The position numbers and the translations under genes were made by a program. The notes under the pieces were generated by a model. The model ran no database searches. It was not told the origin of the DNA and saw only the letters and a list, made by a program, of their open reading frames with translations. This document shows, piece after piece, positions 37,760 to 48,357 of a stretch of DNA of 63,437 nt (position 1 is its first letter; each line of letters starts with the position of its first letter). The stretch lies in contig JAFLRT010000002.1 in assembly GCA_022511295.1 (NCBI GenBank), positions 1 to 63,437 of the forward strand, read 5' to 3'. The stretch comes from Alistipes sp. (lineage in GTDB: Bacteria; Bacteroidota; Bacteroidia; Bacteroidales; Rikenellaceae).

Positions 37760-39235
37760 TTACTCTATCTCCCAGTCGAAGCCGTCCTTGCGGTCTTTGA
37801 CTCTTATGCCTATGGCTGTCAGACGGTCGCGTATAGCATCGGAGGCAGCCCAGTCTCTGTCTGCCTTGGCCTTCATACGCATCTCGAGGAGCATATTTAC
37901 CAAAGGCGATACGAGGTCTTTGCCGCCGCCTGCCGTTGCAGCCTTCTCGTCGCGCAGACCGAGGATATCGAATACCCAGCGATTAACCGTTGCGCGCAAC
38001 TTCTCCAAATCTTCTGCCGAGGCACTCTGCTGCCCCTCCACAAGTTGGTTGAATATTCGTACCCAGTCGAACAGTACCGATATTACGGCTGCCGAGTTGA
38101 GGTCGTCGGCCATAGCCTCTTCGCAACGCTCCGCCAGTTCGTCGGCATTGATTGTCGAGGCATTCGACGGCTTTGCTTTGCCGAGGGCTTCGATACCCTT
38201 CATAAGGCGGTCGAGACCCTTCTCTGCTGCCTGCAAGGCGTCGTTGGAGAAATCGAGCGTCGAGCGGTAGTGCGCCTGGAGTATGAAGAAACGGATTGTC
38301 ATAGGACTGTATGCCTGCTCCAAAAGCGGGTGCGTACCCGTAAAGAGCTGTTCGAGGGTTATGAAGTTGCCCAGCGACTTGCCCATCTTGCGTCCGTTGA
38401 TGGTTATCATATTGTTGTGTACCCAGTATTTGGCCGAGTCGTGTCCGAGAGCCGAAGCGGATTGCGCTATCTCGCATTCATGGTGCGGGAACATAAGGTC
38501 CATGCCGCCGCCGTGAATATCGAAACGCTCACCGAGATATTTGGTACTCATTGCCGAACACTCCATGTGCCACCCGGGGAAACCGTCGCTCCAGGGCGAC
38601 GGCCAGCGCATGATATGCTCCGGCGAAGCCTTTTTCCAGAGAGCGAAGTCGTATGAGTGGCGTTTGTCGCTCTGACCGTCGAGTTCGCGCGTATCGGTAA
38701 CGATATCATCGAGGTTGCGCCCCGAGAGAACACCGTAACGGTGGCGGCGGTTGTAGTTCTCGACATCGAAATATATCGAGCCGTTGGACTCGTAGGCGTC
38801 GCCTGCATCCATTATGCGTTTTATGAACTCTATCTGCTCAATGATGTGTCCCGAGGCGTGCGGTTCTATCGATGGCGACAGCACGTTCAGCTCGTCCATC
38901 GCTGCGTGGTAGCGCTCGGTATAGTAGTGAGCCACCTCCATAGGTTCGAGTTGCTCGAGACGTGCCTTTTTTGCGATTTTGTCTTCACCTTCGTCGGCAT
39001 CGTGTTCGAGGTGTCCCACGTCGGTTATGTTGCGTACATACCGCACTTTGTAGCCTTCGGCCTTGAGATAGCGGAACAGCAGGTCGAATGTTATGGCAGG
39101 GCGTGCGTGTCCCAGATGTGGGTCTCCGTATACGGTAGGTCCGCAGACATACATACCCACGAGGGGCGGATTGAGTGGTACGAACTCCTCTTTTTTACGG
39201 GAGAGCGTATTGTAGAGCATCAGTTTGGCTTTCAT
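37760..39235 (-). CDS. cysS: Cysteinyl-tRNA synthetase
   Basis: 491 aa; [27 protein letters not shown]. Confidence 0.96.
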   Translation of the reverse strand: MKAKLMLYNTLSRKKEEFVPLNPPLVGMYVCGPTVYGDPHLGHARPAITFDLLFRYLKAEGYKVRYVRNITDVGHLEHDADEGEDKIAKKARLEQLEPMEVAHYYTERYHAAMDELNVLSPSIEPHASGHIIEQIEFIKRIMDAGDAYESNGSIYFDVENYNRRHRYGVLSGRNLDDIVTDTRELDGQSDKRHSYDFALWKKASPEHIMRWPSPWSDGFPGWHMECSAMSTKYLGERFDIHGGGMDLMFPHHECEIAQSASALGHDSAKYWVHNNMITINGRKMGKSLGNFITLEQLFTGTHPLLEQAYSPMTIRFFILQAHYRSTLDFSNDALQAAEKGLDRLMKGIEALGKAKPSNASTINADELAERCEEAMADDLNSAAVISVLFDWVRIFNQLVEGQQSASAEDLEKLRATVNRWVFDILGLRDEKAATAGGGKDLVSPLVNMLLEMRMKAKADRDWAASDAIRDRLTAIGIRVKDRKDGFDWEIE

Positions 39236-39323
39236 ACCAAATGTAGGGATTAAATTTTGTACAAAAGTAGCAAATTTTCGGCTAATATCAAATTTCGTGT
39301 CAAGAGCATTCAGTAATCAATAT

Positions 39324-39506
39324 TTAATCTTTCAAACATCCCAACGCTATCACCTTTACTCCGTCTTCACGGGTATAAGCGAACTCTCCGCCTGTGTTAT
39401 AACTGTCATCAAATCCGGTTCGTGCAACGGAGCCTGTTTCCCGGTCTCGTTTTTCACCCGTATCAATCGCTGAATTTCCGGCAGATTCATCGAGTTCATC
39501 CTGCGT
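39324..39506 (-). pseudogene. Possible C-terminal gene remnant without a start codon
   Basis: Frame from just after a TGA to TAA reads TQDELDESAGNSAIDTGEKRDRETGSVARTGFDDSYNTGGEFAYTREDGVKVIALGCLKD*; no ATG/GTG/TTG at a plausible position. Confidence 0.25.
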
Positions 39507-39630
39507 TCAGTTGTGCAGCGGACGCAATTATCTGCAAAATAGTCTCGATATGGAGGATATGATAAAATAAATATTCGGATTTTGCCGTTAAATGTTTATC
39601 TTTGCAAACTATCGGAAAATTTTCAGATAT

Positions 39631-42600
39631 ATGAATTTCAAACTCTGGAACAATATTACCGGCTGGGTGGTTTTTGCCATCGCAGCGACGGTCTATCTCC
39701 TTACAATGGAACCGTCATCGAGTCTTTGGGACTGCTCCGAATTTATCGCTACATCGTATAAACTCGAGGTAGGACACCCTCCCGGGGCGCCGCTTTTTAT
39801 GATGATGGCGCGTATAGCAACGCTATTCGCCCCCTCGACACACTATGTGCCGATAATGGTAAACGGAATGAACAGTATCGCCAGCGCGTTCTGCATACTC
39901 TTCCTCTTCTGGACCATAACCCATATCGTCCGCAGGTTCTTTACCCGCTCCGGCCGCGAAATGAGCAAGGCTGACGCCATTGCGGTATTGGGTGCGGGTG
40001 TTGTCGGAGCCTTGGCATATGCCTTTACGGATACATTCTGGTTCTCGGCATACGAGGGTGAGGTATACGCTCTCTCGTCGATGTTTACGACGCTTGTGGT
40101 ATGGCTTATGTTCAAATGGGAGGAGCATGCCGACGAGCCGCATGCCGTGCGGTGGCTTATCCTTGTGGCATACCTTATGGGTCTTTCGATAGGTGTCCAT
40201 CTGCTGAACCTGCTGACCCTGCCGGCATTGGTATTCATATACTATTTCCGCAAGGCGAAAAATGTAACTGTTAAGGGGTGTATATTGGCGACGATTGTGG
40301 CAGTGGCCATTCTGGGCGTTGTGAATGGTATAATCATCCCCTATACGGTCTATGTGGGCGCAATGGTAGACGTGCTGTTTGTCAATAAGTTCCACCTGCC
40401 TGTCAATTCGGGTATGATATTCTATGTCTTTGCGCTCTTTGCGCTGTGCGGCGGCGCCATCTACTACACTCACCGCAAAGGCATGGTGCTGGCAAACACG
40501 ATAGTTCTGGCGCTTACGATGATACTTCTGGGCTTCTCATCCTACGCCTCGGTAACGATACGCGCTGCGGTCAATCCCCCGATGAACAGCAACGACCCCG
40601 ACAACCCCCATGCGCTGCTCTCGGTGCTGAACCGCGACCAGTACGGCGTTGCGCCTCTGCTGAAAGGCCCTTACTATACAGCATACGACAGTCAAAAATA
40701 TGATTCACACGATGACTATATAGGCGCTATCGACGACTATGAGTATGAGGATTACTACTGGTTTAACCGCGACTCCGGCAGTTATCAGAAGGATAAGAGA
40801 CTTGTCGGTTACAAATTCTCTCCCGATTTGATTCACTTCTTCCCCCGTATGTGGAACCCGGTCAAAGATGACATCGAATATGCCGGCTGGGCGAACTACA
40901 AGACAAGGTATGAGCAGTATCAGGATGAAGATGGAAGTCTCTATGTCGAGAGTGTGCGCGAACCGACCAAAAAGACGAGATTCGCCGTCAAGGGAGACAG
41001 GCCGGGCCGAAAGAGCGGCCGTCTTATCGAACCCACTTTCGGCGAGAATATTAACTACTTTATCAACTACCAGTTGGGGTATATGTACCTGCGGTACTTT
41101 ATGTGGAACTTCGTCGGACGACAGGATGATATCCAGCCTGCGAATACCATAACAAACGGCAACTGGATTTCGGGCATACGTTTTATCGACGAGGCTTTTG
41201 TCGGGACGCAAACGGACCTCCCGCACGAGGTGGAGTCCAACAGGGCGCGCAACAAATACTATTTTATCCCCTTTATACTTGGTCTTATAGGTCTTTTCTA
41301 CCAGCTTATGCGCGACCAGCGCAACTTCGTGGTGGTGTCGTGGCTCTTTATAATGATGGGCATTGCTTTGGTGGTATACTTCAATACATCGCCCTCGGAG
41401 CCTCGGGAACGTGACTATGTGTATGCCGGTTCGTTCTACGCCTTCTGTATATGGATAGGTCTCGGTGTTTTGGCAGTAAAGGAGTTTTTTGAGTATATCT
41501 CCAAGCGCAGCAATGCTGCCGTGTCGGCAGCCGCGACGGTTGTCTGCCTCTCGGTGCCTGCCATCCTCTGCGCACAGAACTGGGACGACCACGACCGCTC
41601 GGGACGTACCATCGCACGCGATATGGGTTGGAACTATCTCCAGTCCGTGCCGCACAATGCCATTATCATCAACTACGGCGACAACGATACCTTCCCTCTG
41701 TGGTTCAATCAGGAGGTGGACGGCGTACGCCTCGATGTGCGTATTATGAATACGAGTTATCTCGGCGGCGAATGGTATATCGACGAGATGAAGGGTGCGG
41801 CCAACGAGGCTGCGGGTGTTCCGTTCTCGCTGCCCCGAAGCAAATACTGGAATACCAACTCCTCTATTTGGGTTATACCGCTCTCCGATACGCTTAGGAT
41901 GGATATAAAGGATGTTATCGACTTTATTCGCAGCGATGACAAGAGGACGAAGTACGACGGCTTGGACTATATCCCTGCAAGGAAAATAGTGCTGCCGGTA
42001 GACAAGGACAACGCCATAGCGGCAGGTATAGTCCGTGAGGAGGACAGAGACCTTATGGTGGACGAAATCGTTATCGACCTCAAGGGCCGGAGCCTTGACC
42101 GCTCCGATATGATGCTGCTTGACCTGTTGGCCAACTTCGACTGGAAGCGGCCGATATCCTTTACGCAGGTTCACTTCCTGCGGAAGTTCGGTCTGAGGGA
42201 CTATTTGCAGTTTGACGGTTATTCATATCGTCTTGTGCCGATAAAGACGCCGGCTCGCGGAATTGATATCGGACGCATCGACCCCGATTATGTATATCCG
42301 CTGCTTATGGAGACCTTCCGTTACGGCAATCTGGCCGACCCCAAGGTCTATGTGGACTACTTCATCCAGTACAACCTCGAGGTTTCGGGCGCCCGTGAGG
42401 CCTTTGCGCGTGCCGCCAAGGCGTTTATAGAGCGTGATGACGACGGCGACAGGGAAAAGGCACTGGCTCTGCTCGACAGAGGTCTTGAAGTCCTGCCCAC
42501 ATCGCAGATACGCTTCACCGAGACCAATGCAATACCGTTTATCGAGTGTTACTATCTGCTGGGAGAGGATGATAAGGCCAACGCTCTGCTTCTTGAGTAT

Positions 42601-43020
42601 GCCCATACCCTTATGGAGTATATAGAGCATTACGACAGGTTGCAAAACGGATACAGAGAGGCAGTCAGCGGTCTCATCAATACGAATGTCGAGATGCTGG
42701 AAATGCTGCTATATTACGCTCTCCGTTATAAACAGGAAGATGCGGCGCGTGAGATTTGGAGTAAATTGCGCGAGTATTATTCTGATATACCCAATATAAA
42801 AGTCCCCGAAGAGGAGCTTGCAGAAGCGGAGACGTATCTGTTTGGCGTATTCGATAACCAAGGGTATTACGAAGGTTACGAAGATAACGAAGATGCCTAT
42901 TACGGGTCTGAGGCGTACGACGATGATGCGCTCGCCATGCGTGAATATACCGTAAGCGATGATGCCGATATCGACTATGTCGTAAATGATATTGTCTCGA
43001 TTTTGGGGGCGCAGCAATAA
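39631..43020 (+). CDS. DUF2723 multi-pass membrane protein (protein O-glycosyltransferase-like)
   Basis: Internal ATG MNFKLWNNITGWVVFAIAATVYLLTMEPSSSLWDCSEFIATSYKLEVGHPPGAPLF; multiple TM helices; C-terminal helical repeat tail. Confidence 0.9.
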   Translation: MNFKLWNNITGWVVFAIAATVYLLTMEPSSSLWDCSEFIATSYKLEVGHPPGAPLFMMMARIATLFAPSTHYVPIMVNGMNSIASAFCILFLFWTITHIVRRFFTRSGREMSKADAIAVLGAGVVGALAYAFTDTFWFSAYEGEVYALSSMFTTLVVWLMFKWEEHADEPHAVRWLILVAYLMGLSIGVHLLNLLTLPALVFIYYFRKAKNVTVKGCILATIVAVAILGVVNGIIIPYTVYVGAMVDVLFVNKFHLPVNSGMIFYVFALFALCGGAIYYTHRKGMVLANTIVLALTMILLGFSSYASVTIRAAVNPPMNSNDPDNPHALLSVLNRDQYGVAPLLKGPYYTAYDSQKYDSHDDYIGAIDDYEYEDYYWFNRDSGSYQKDKRLVGYKFSPDLIHFFPRMWNPVKDDIEYAGWANYKTRYEQYQDEDGSLYVESVREPTKKTRFAVKGDRPGRKSGRLIEPTFGENINYFINYQLGYMYLRYFMWNFVGRQDDIQPANTITNGNWISGIRFIDEAFVGTQTDLPHEVESNRARNKYYFIPFILGLIGLFYQLMRDQRNFVVVSWLFIMMGIALVVYFNTSPSEPRERDYVYAGSFYAFCIWIGLGVLAVKEFFEYISKRSNAAVSAAATVVCLSVPAILCAQNWDDHDRSGRTIARDMGWNYLQSVPHNAIIINYGDNDTFPLWFNQEVDGVRLDVRIMNTSYLGGEWYIDEMKGAANEAAGVPFSLPRSKYWNTNSSIWVIPLSDTLRMDIKDVIDFIRSDDKRTKYDGLDYIPARKIVLPVDKDNAIAAGIVREEDRDLMVDEIVIDLKGRSLDRSDMMLLDLLANFDWKRPISFTQVHFLRKFGLRDYLQFDGYSYRLVPIKTPARGIDIGRIDPDYVYPLLMETFRYGNLADPKVYVDYFIQYNLEVSGAREAFARAAKAFIERDDDGDREKALALLDRGLEVLPTSQIRFTETNAIPFIECYYLLGEDDKANALLLEYAHTLMEYIEHYDRLQNGYREAVSGLINTNVEMLEMLLYYALRYKQEDAAREIWSKLREYYSDIPNIKVPEEELAEAETYLFGVFDNQGYYEGYEDNEDAYYGSEAYDDDALAMREYTVSDDADIDYVVNDIVSILGAQQ

Positions 43021-43084
43021 GTGCCGACGCAACAGTAAAGCAGCAGTAAACAATAATAAAAAAACGATAACCCGAAAAAAAAGT

Positions 43085-45229
43085 ATGAAAAAGATTGTTT
43101 TGACACTTCTGGCGGTCTCATTGTCGCTTGGTGTCATGGCAGGTGAGGGAATGTGGGTCCTGCCGTTTCTGCAAAAGAGTAATATTAAGGATATGAAATC
43201 CAAGGGTCTGAAACTCTCGGCCGAGGATATCTACTCCATAAACCACTCATCGCTTAAAGATGCTATCGTTATCTTCGGCGACGGCTGTACGGGTGAGATA
43301 GTCTCTCCCGAGGGTCTTATCTTCACCAACCACCACTGCGGATATGACGCCATACAGCAACTCTCGTCGCTTGAACACGACTACCTTAAAAATGGTTTCT
43401 GGGCTGAGAACAGGGAGGGCGAGTTGCCTGTCGATGGTCTCTCTGTACGTTTTATCCGTCAGATGATGGAAGTATCGGACCAGGTTCTGGGCAATGTACC
43501 CTCGATAGCAGGCTATGAGGAGCGTGCGCGTATCGTTGGTGAGAATATCGCAGCCATTGAGAGTGCTTTGAAAGAGCAGTACGAAGGGTGCGATATCCTT
43601 GTTGAGGATATGTTCGGCGGCAACAGCTATGTAGCCTTCGTTATCGAGAAATATGACGATGTGCGCCTTGTGGGTGCGCCTCCCACGAGCATAGGCAAGT
43701 TCGGCGGCGATACCGACAACTGGATGTGGCCGCGTCATACGGGCGATTTCTCGGTATTCCGTGTCTATGCAGACAAGGAGGGCAGACCGGCACGCTACTC
43801 CGAGGATAATGTGCCTCTGCAAACGGATACATTTCTGAAGATATCGATAAAGGGTCTCCGTGAGGGCGATTTTGCAATGGTTATGGGCTTCCCGGGTATG
43901 ACCAACCGCTATATGACCTCGTATGAGATAGACCGTATGCTCGAGGTGGATAACCCGCAGCGCATATTTATTCGCGGTGAGCGCCTGGCTCTCCTCAAGG
44001 AGGATATGGAGGCTGACGACGCCGTGCGTATAAAGTATGCATCGAAGTATGCACGCTCGGCCAACTACTGGAAGAACTCCATCGGCAAGTCGCGCGGTGT
44101 GCGTAAGTTGGGCGTCAAGGCGAAGAAAGAGGCGCAGGAGGCCTCGTTCCGTCAGTGGGCGCAGAACAATACTCTCCCCGAGGAGGGATATATGGATGCT
44201 CTTGACAAACTCGAGCGCTATGTACGCGAGACGCGCGATATCGGAGCCTCAAAGCAGTATATCGCCGAGGCTCTGCTGTCGGCCGTCGAATTGACTATGG
44301 CACCTCACGGATTGTGGTATGTGGCTACGGTTGATGACCCGGAGATGTATAATTTTATGGTTGGCATCGATATCGCCAGCATGTATTATGATGAGTTCTA
44401 CAAGGACTACAATATGCCTACCGACCGCAAGGTAGCATATCGTATGTTCGAGATTATGCAACAGAATGTCAAGGATTTGCCTTCGGTCTTTGCCGATGTT
44501 GTAGATGCACGCTTCGGCGGCGATACGCGCGCCTATGTGGATTGGCTCTATGACAATTCGGTCTTCGCCACGCGCGAGAAGTACAACGAGTTTGCAGCCG
44601 ATTTCTCGAGGGAGCGATTTATGGAGGACCCTGCCGTACAACTCTATGTCTCGGTAAGGGAGAAGTATTCTGAGCTTAACGAGGCTCTTGCCGAGTATGT
44701 ACCGCTATATGATGAGGGACACAGACTCTATATCGCTGGTCTTATGTGTCAGAATCCCGATAAGATGTGGTATCCCGACGCCAACTTCACGATGCGCCTT
44801 ACATACGGCAACGTGCTTCCGTGCGTGCCTGCCGACGGTATGCGTTACGACTGGTTCACAACGCTGAAGGGTGTGATGGACAAGGAGGATTTGTCCAATC
44901 CGACGGAGTTTACCGTTCCCGAGAGATTGAAGGAGCTGTATGCTGCGGGCGACTATGGTCAGTATGCGGATAAGGACGGCACGATGCATGTCTGCTTCCT
45001 TGCAGACCTCGATATTACGGGTGGCAATTCAGGTTCGCCGGTACTCAATGGCAGGGGAGAACTTATCGGTCTGGCATTTGACGGCAACTGGGAGGCTATG
45101 TCGGGCGATATAGCATTCGAGCCGGAGGTTCAGCGCTGTATAGGTGTGGATGTACGCTACGTACTCTTTGTCATCGACAAATTTGCAGGTGCCGGCTGGC
45201 TCCTCGATGAGATGACGATAGTGAAGTAG
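43085..45229 (+). CDS. S46-family dipeptidyl-peptidase (DPP7/DPP11 family)
   Basis: Internal ATG MKKIVLTLLAVSLSLGVMAGEGMW; LIFTNHHCGYDAI; ITGGNSGSPVLNGRGELIGLAFDGNWEAMSGDI. Confidence 0.93.
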   Translation: MKKIVLTLLAVSLSLGVMAGEGMWVLPFLQKSNIKDMKSKGLKLSAEDIYSINHSSLKDAIVIFGDGCTGEIVSPEGLIFTNHHCGYDAIQQLSSLEHDYLKNGFWAENREGELPVDGLSVRFIRQMMEVSDQVLGNVPSIAGYEERARIVGENIAAIESALKEQYEGCDILVEDMFGGNSYVAFVIEKYDDVRLVGAPPTSIGKFGGDTDNWMWPRHTGDFSVFRVYADKEGRPARYSEDNVPLQTDTFLKISIKGLREGDFAMVMGFPGMTNRYMTSYEIDRMLEVDNPQRIFIRGERLALLKEDMEADDAVRIKYASKYARSANYWKNSIGKSRGVRKLGVKAKKEAQEASFRQWAQNNTLPEEGYMDALDKLERYVRETRDIGASKQYIAEALLSAVELTMAPHGLWYVATVDDPEMYNFMVGIDIASMYYDEFYKDYNMPTDRKVAYRMFEIMQQNVKDLPSVFADVVDARFGGDTRAYVDWLYDNSVFATREKYNEFAADFSRERFMEDPAVQLYVSVREKYSELNEALAEYVPLYDEGHRLYIAGLMCQNPDKMWYPDANFTMRLTYGNVLPCVPADGMRYDWFTTLKGVMDKEDLSNPTEFTVPERLKELYAAGDYGQYADKDGTMHVCFLADLDITGGNSGSPVLNGRGELIGLAFDGNWEAMSGDIAFEPEVQRCIGVDVRYVLFVIDKFAGAGWLLDEMTIVK

Positions 45230-45258
45230 GGTATAGAGGATACAGGATATTATAGAGT

Positions 45259-45284
45259 AAGGGTCGGACTGAAATCCGACCCTT
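45259..45284. terminator. Terminator hairpin
   Basis: AAGGGTCGGA-CTGAAA-TCCGACCCTT followed by GTTTTAT. Confidence 0.8.
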
Positions 45285-45335
45285 GTTTTATACTATTGTT
45301 GCTTTGGTAAAAGTAGTTGAATATAAAATCCTCTG

Positions 45336-47744
45336 TTACTTACTTAACCTTTGAGTGTCGGCGCTGCTCTCTATTTCGCGTTTTCTGAACTGCCGGCCGC
45401 TGTTGAAACTGTACGATACGGAGAACACGAACGTCGGCCTGTTCCACCCTTGGGTCGTCTTGAGCGTGCGCACGAAATTCGCATCGTAGTATGTAAATAC
45501 CTGGTTGTACGGCGGCAGAATATTGTATACGCCTGCCGAGAGCGACAGTTTGTCATTGAGCAGCCGCTTCTTTAATGAGGCGCTGAGTGAATGGCGGCTT
45601 TGGAGGCTGATGTTGGATATGTGCATACGCGACTGCCCGAAGTATTCGAGCGAGATATAGAACCCGAGCGGCAGATTGAAGGTCGTCGAGAGACTGCCCA
45701 TAAGTATCGGATGAAATACCTGCCTGTCGCCTTTCGCGATGCGCGTACCGTTCCACCCGCCGGTGATATTTGTATTCAGCGACCACCACTTTGTCAGTTG
45801 AAACGGCAGATTGATGCTTGCGTAATACATCTCCGTGTGGTCGAGATTGTCGGTCAGGATGATGTTTTTGTCAGGGTTCTCGCTGTCGGATATTATGTGC
45901 TGCTCTATATCGTTCTTCACCATACGCATACCGAGTGTGATGGTGTACTTGTACTTCATGACGGCTGTCAGGGAGACATCGTTTGAGAATTGCGGCAGAA
46001 GGTCGGGGTTTCCGACCATATAGAGATACTCCGACATCTGGTTTCGCGCAGGGTTGAGCGCCCAGAAGCCGGGACGTCTTATCGTGCGTGCATACTGACC
46101 TGTAAGCATATATGACCGGTCCTGTGTCAGTGCCAATGATACGCTGGCATTTGGAAAGAGCGAGAAGTAGTTATGCTGCGCGATGCTGTTGCGTCCCGAG
46201 GTGAAGGTATACTCTCCGCGCAGACCGGCACTTAGTCCCCACCGTCCGAGTTGTGCATTGCCGATGATGTAGAGTGCCGCTATGTTTTCGGTGTACTTCA
46301 CATTGTAGTCGTATTCGCCCTCACGAGGCATCCACTCACTGCCCTGCAACAGTTCATAGCGGCTGAAACTCGACATAAGATTGTTGGTATATTTGATACC
46401 TGTGGACATCGAGAATTTCTGCGAGAATATCTTGTTGTAATCCACGCCGGCGGTCGTTATGTTGTAGTTTGTGCCGGAGTTGTCGCGGTAGAGGCTGTCG
46501 CGAAGCAACGCAGGCATATCAGCGATTATTGTCTGCTTTGCGGAACGGTAGTCGTTGTTGCTGCCGGACTCCTGATGGGTGAAGTCTGCCAGAACCTTCA
46601 GCACGGAGCCGAGCGAGTCGAGTTTGGCAATGTAGTTGAATCGCGCTGTAAAGGTGTCCGAGGTGTTAAGTTGGTTGTAGAGGTCTTCAGTGCTGTTGGT
46701 AACGGCTGCCGCCGCATTATTCAGCACCGAACCCGATACTGTCTCGGTTTTGTTGTTAAAGCGCCCGTATTCGACCTCTGCACCCACGCTGTGGTTGTCG
46801 TTTATCTCGTATATGGCACCTATCTTGCCGCCGTAGAAGTTGTATCTCTCGTCGGCATCGCTGTTCGAGGAGATGGTATTGCTGCCGGAGGTGTAGCGTG
46901 TGCGGTCTGTTGCATACATCTTGCCCGAGAAGTCGGAGTAGTAGCCCCGGGCGCTAAGGGTCCACTTGCCGGTTTTGTAATCTATATCGAATGACGGAGT
47001 GTATGTATGCCGCAGCGATGACTGCATGGTTTGAAATGTTATATTGCCCATAACACCATCTTCGCGCCGCTGTCGGAGCGTTATTTTTATTATGCCGCCC
47101 GACGAGTCTGCATCCATATCGGCACCTGCTATCGGCACGACCTCGATTCTCTGTATATCCTCATTCTTGATGTTGCGCAGATAACTCAGTAGACGGTCGC
47201 CGGTGTATCGCACCTCACGGTCGTTGATATAGACTTTGGTGCCGCTCTTGCCGTAGATTGTTATGTTGTCGCCATTGATAAAGACACCTGGCGAGACCTC
47301 TAACAGTTCCACGCCGTCCTTGCCTGCGGCCGAGGGCATATTGGCTACATCCACGACGAAACGGTCGGCTTCGCGTCTTACGATTTGCGCCACGACCTCC
47401 ACACCGTCTATGTTTACCGATTCGGCCTCAAGGATTATGACACCTGTATCCATAGCCTCATCCCCGACGGTTATCGTACGCTCGACAGTGGTGTAACCCA
47501 GAAAACCTATCGAGAGCAGATACTCGCCCTCATTGAGCGAGAGGGTGAAATATCCGTCATTGTCGGTTGCTGCACCCGCAGCCTGCGTGTTGTCCTGCAA
47601 TGCTACGACATTGGCATAGGAGACGGGATTTCCGTCTGTCGCCGTTACGCGACCCGTTACTGGTGTCGCTGCGGTTGCCGCGAACTGTACCAATGACAGC
47701 AGTGCTGCCGCTGTGCCGGCTAAAATGAGTAATCTGTGTTTCAT
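45336..47744 (-). CDS. TonB-dependent receptor / outer-membrane beta-barrel family (OMP_b-brl_3-like)
   Basis: Internal ATG MKHRLLILAGTAAALLSLVQFAATAA; carboxypeptidase-like N-terminal domain; plug (GKDGVELLEVSPGVFINGDNITIYGKSGTKVYINDREV). Confidence 0.85.
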   Translation of the reverse strand: MKHRLLILAGTAAALLSLVQFAATAATPVTGRVTATDGNPVSYANVVALQDNTQAAGAATDNDGYFTLSLNEGEYLLSIGFLGYTTVERTITVGDEAMDTGVIILEAESVNIDGVEVVAQIVRREADRFVVDVANMPSAAGKDGVELLEVSPGVFINGDNITIYGKSGTKVYINDREVRYTGDRLLSYLRNIKNEDIQRIEVVPIAGADMDADSSGGIIKITLRQRREDGVMGNITFQTMQSSLRHTYTPSFDIDYKTGKWTLSARGYYSDFSGKMYATDRTRYTSGSNTISSNSDADERYNFYGGKIGAIYEINDNHSVGAEVEYGRFNNKTETVSGSVLNNAAAAVTNSTEDLYNQLNTSDTFTARFNYIAKLDSLGSVLKVLADFTHQESGSNNDYRSAKQTIIADMPALLRDSLYRDNSGTNYNITTAGVDYNKIFSQKFSMSTGIKYTNNLMSSFSRYELLQGSEWMPREGEYDYNVKYTENIAALYIIGNAQLGRWGLSAGLRGEYTFTSGRNSIAQHNYFSLFPNASVSLALTQDRSYMLTGQYARTIRRPGFWALNPARNQMSEYLYMVGNPDLLPQFSNDVSLTAVMKYKYTITLGMRMVKNDIEQHIISDSENPDKNIILTDNLDHTEMYYASINLPFQLTKWWSLNTNITGGWNGTRIAKGDRQVFHPILMGSLSTTFNLPLGFYISLEYFGQSRMHISNISLQSRHSLSASLKKRLLNDKLSLSAGVYNILPPYNQVFTYYDANFVRTLKTTQGWNRPTFVFSVSYSFNSGRQFRKREIESSADTQRLSK

Positions 47745-47835
47745 ATCTTTCTGCGTATCTGTTGCTGAAACCTTTGGCAGACAACGGTACATATCAATAT
47801 AACGTTGCTTCTGCGGTTTTAGTATATCTACGCTG

Positions 47836-47876
47836 CAAAGATATATATTTTCTTTTATACTATGCAATACATAGTA
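47836..47876 (-). promoter_or_regulatory. Promoter with -7 TATCTTTG (47836-47843) and upstream palindrome TACTATG-CAATA-CATAGTA (47858-47876)
   Basis: Perfect 7-bp dyad located where the -33 element would be expected. Confidence 0.6.
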
Positions 47877-47923
47877 GATAATTTTTTTAATTCGTGATGC
47901 AAATTTCCGGCGGAAGGGGTATG

Positions 47924-48148
47924 CTATTTGATAAACAGGCGGATTGTGTCGAGAGCGGCGAAACCCTCAATGGTCAGCACTTCGCCATCTTTGTAACGGA
48001 AAACGAATGGGAACCCCGACACCTCATCATCGGGGAATTTGAACATGTAAAAGTCGGCGCCATCGGATTTGCCGAGGTATTTGAAGTGCGAGCCATACAT
48101 AGCGATTAACTCTTTGGCTGCCTCTTTGACTTCTGCGGGAATCTTCAT
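47924..48148 (-). CDS. Hypothetical small protein (74 aa)
   Basis: MKIPAEVKEAAKELIAMYGSHFKYLGKSDGADFYMFKFPDDEVSGFPFVFRYKDGEVLTIEGFAALDTIRLFIK; well-formed globular composition. Confidence 0.65.
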   Translation of the reverse strand: MKIPAEVKEAAKELIAMYGSHFKYLGKSDGADFYMFKFPDDEVSGFPFVFRYKDGEVLTIEGFAALDTIRLFIK

Positions 48149-48173
48149 CGCGAGGATAATTTTCTCAAGGAAG

Positions 48174-48278
48174 TTACTTCTTGCTGAAGAAATCGCGGAA
48201 CATCGGTTTCAGAAACTCTTCGTAAAATAATATTACCAAGCCAACCGAAAACAAGAAACCTAAAATGTGTCCCAACAT
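48174..48278 (-). CDS. Small membrane protein (34 aa), not in the supplied ORF track
   Basis: Reverse strand: MLGHILGFLFSVGLVILFYEEFLKPMFRDFFSKK*; one hydrophobic helix; TATTTTTG -7 box at 48304-48311(-) about 26 nt upstream. Confidence 0.5.
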   Translation of the reverse strand: MLGHILGFLFSVGLVILFYEEFLKPMFRDFFSKK

Positions 48279-48357
48279 AATAACAATAGTTAGTGTCTTT
48301 TAGCAAAAATAATTAAAAATCCTTCAAACGACAAGCGACGGGCGGCAACTGCACTTT

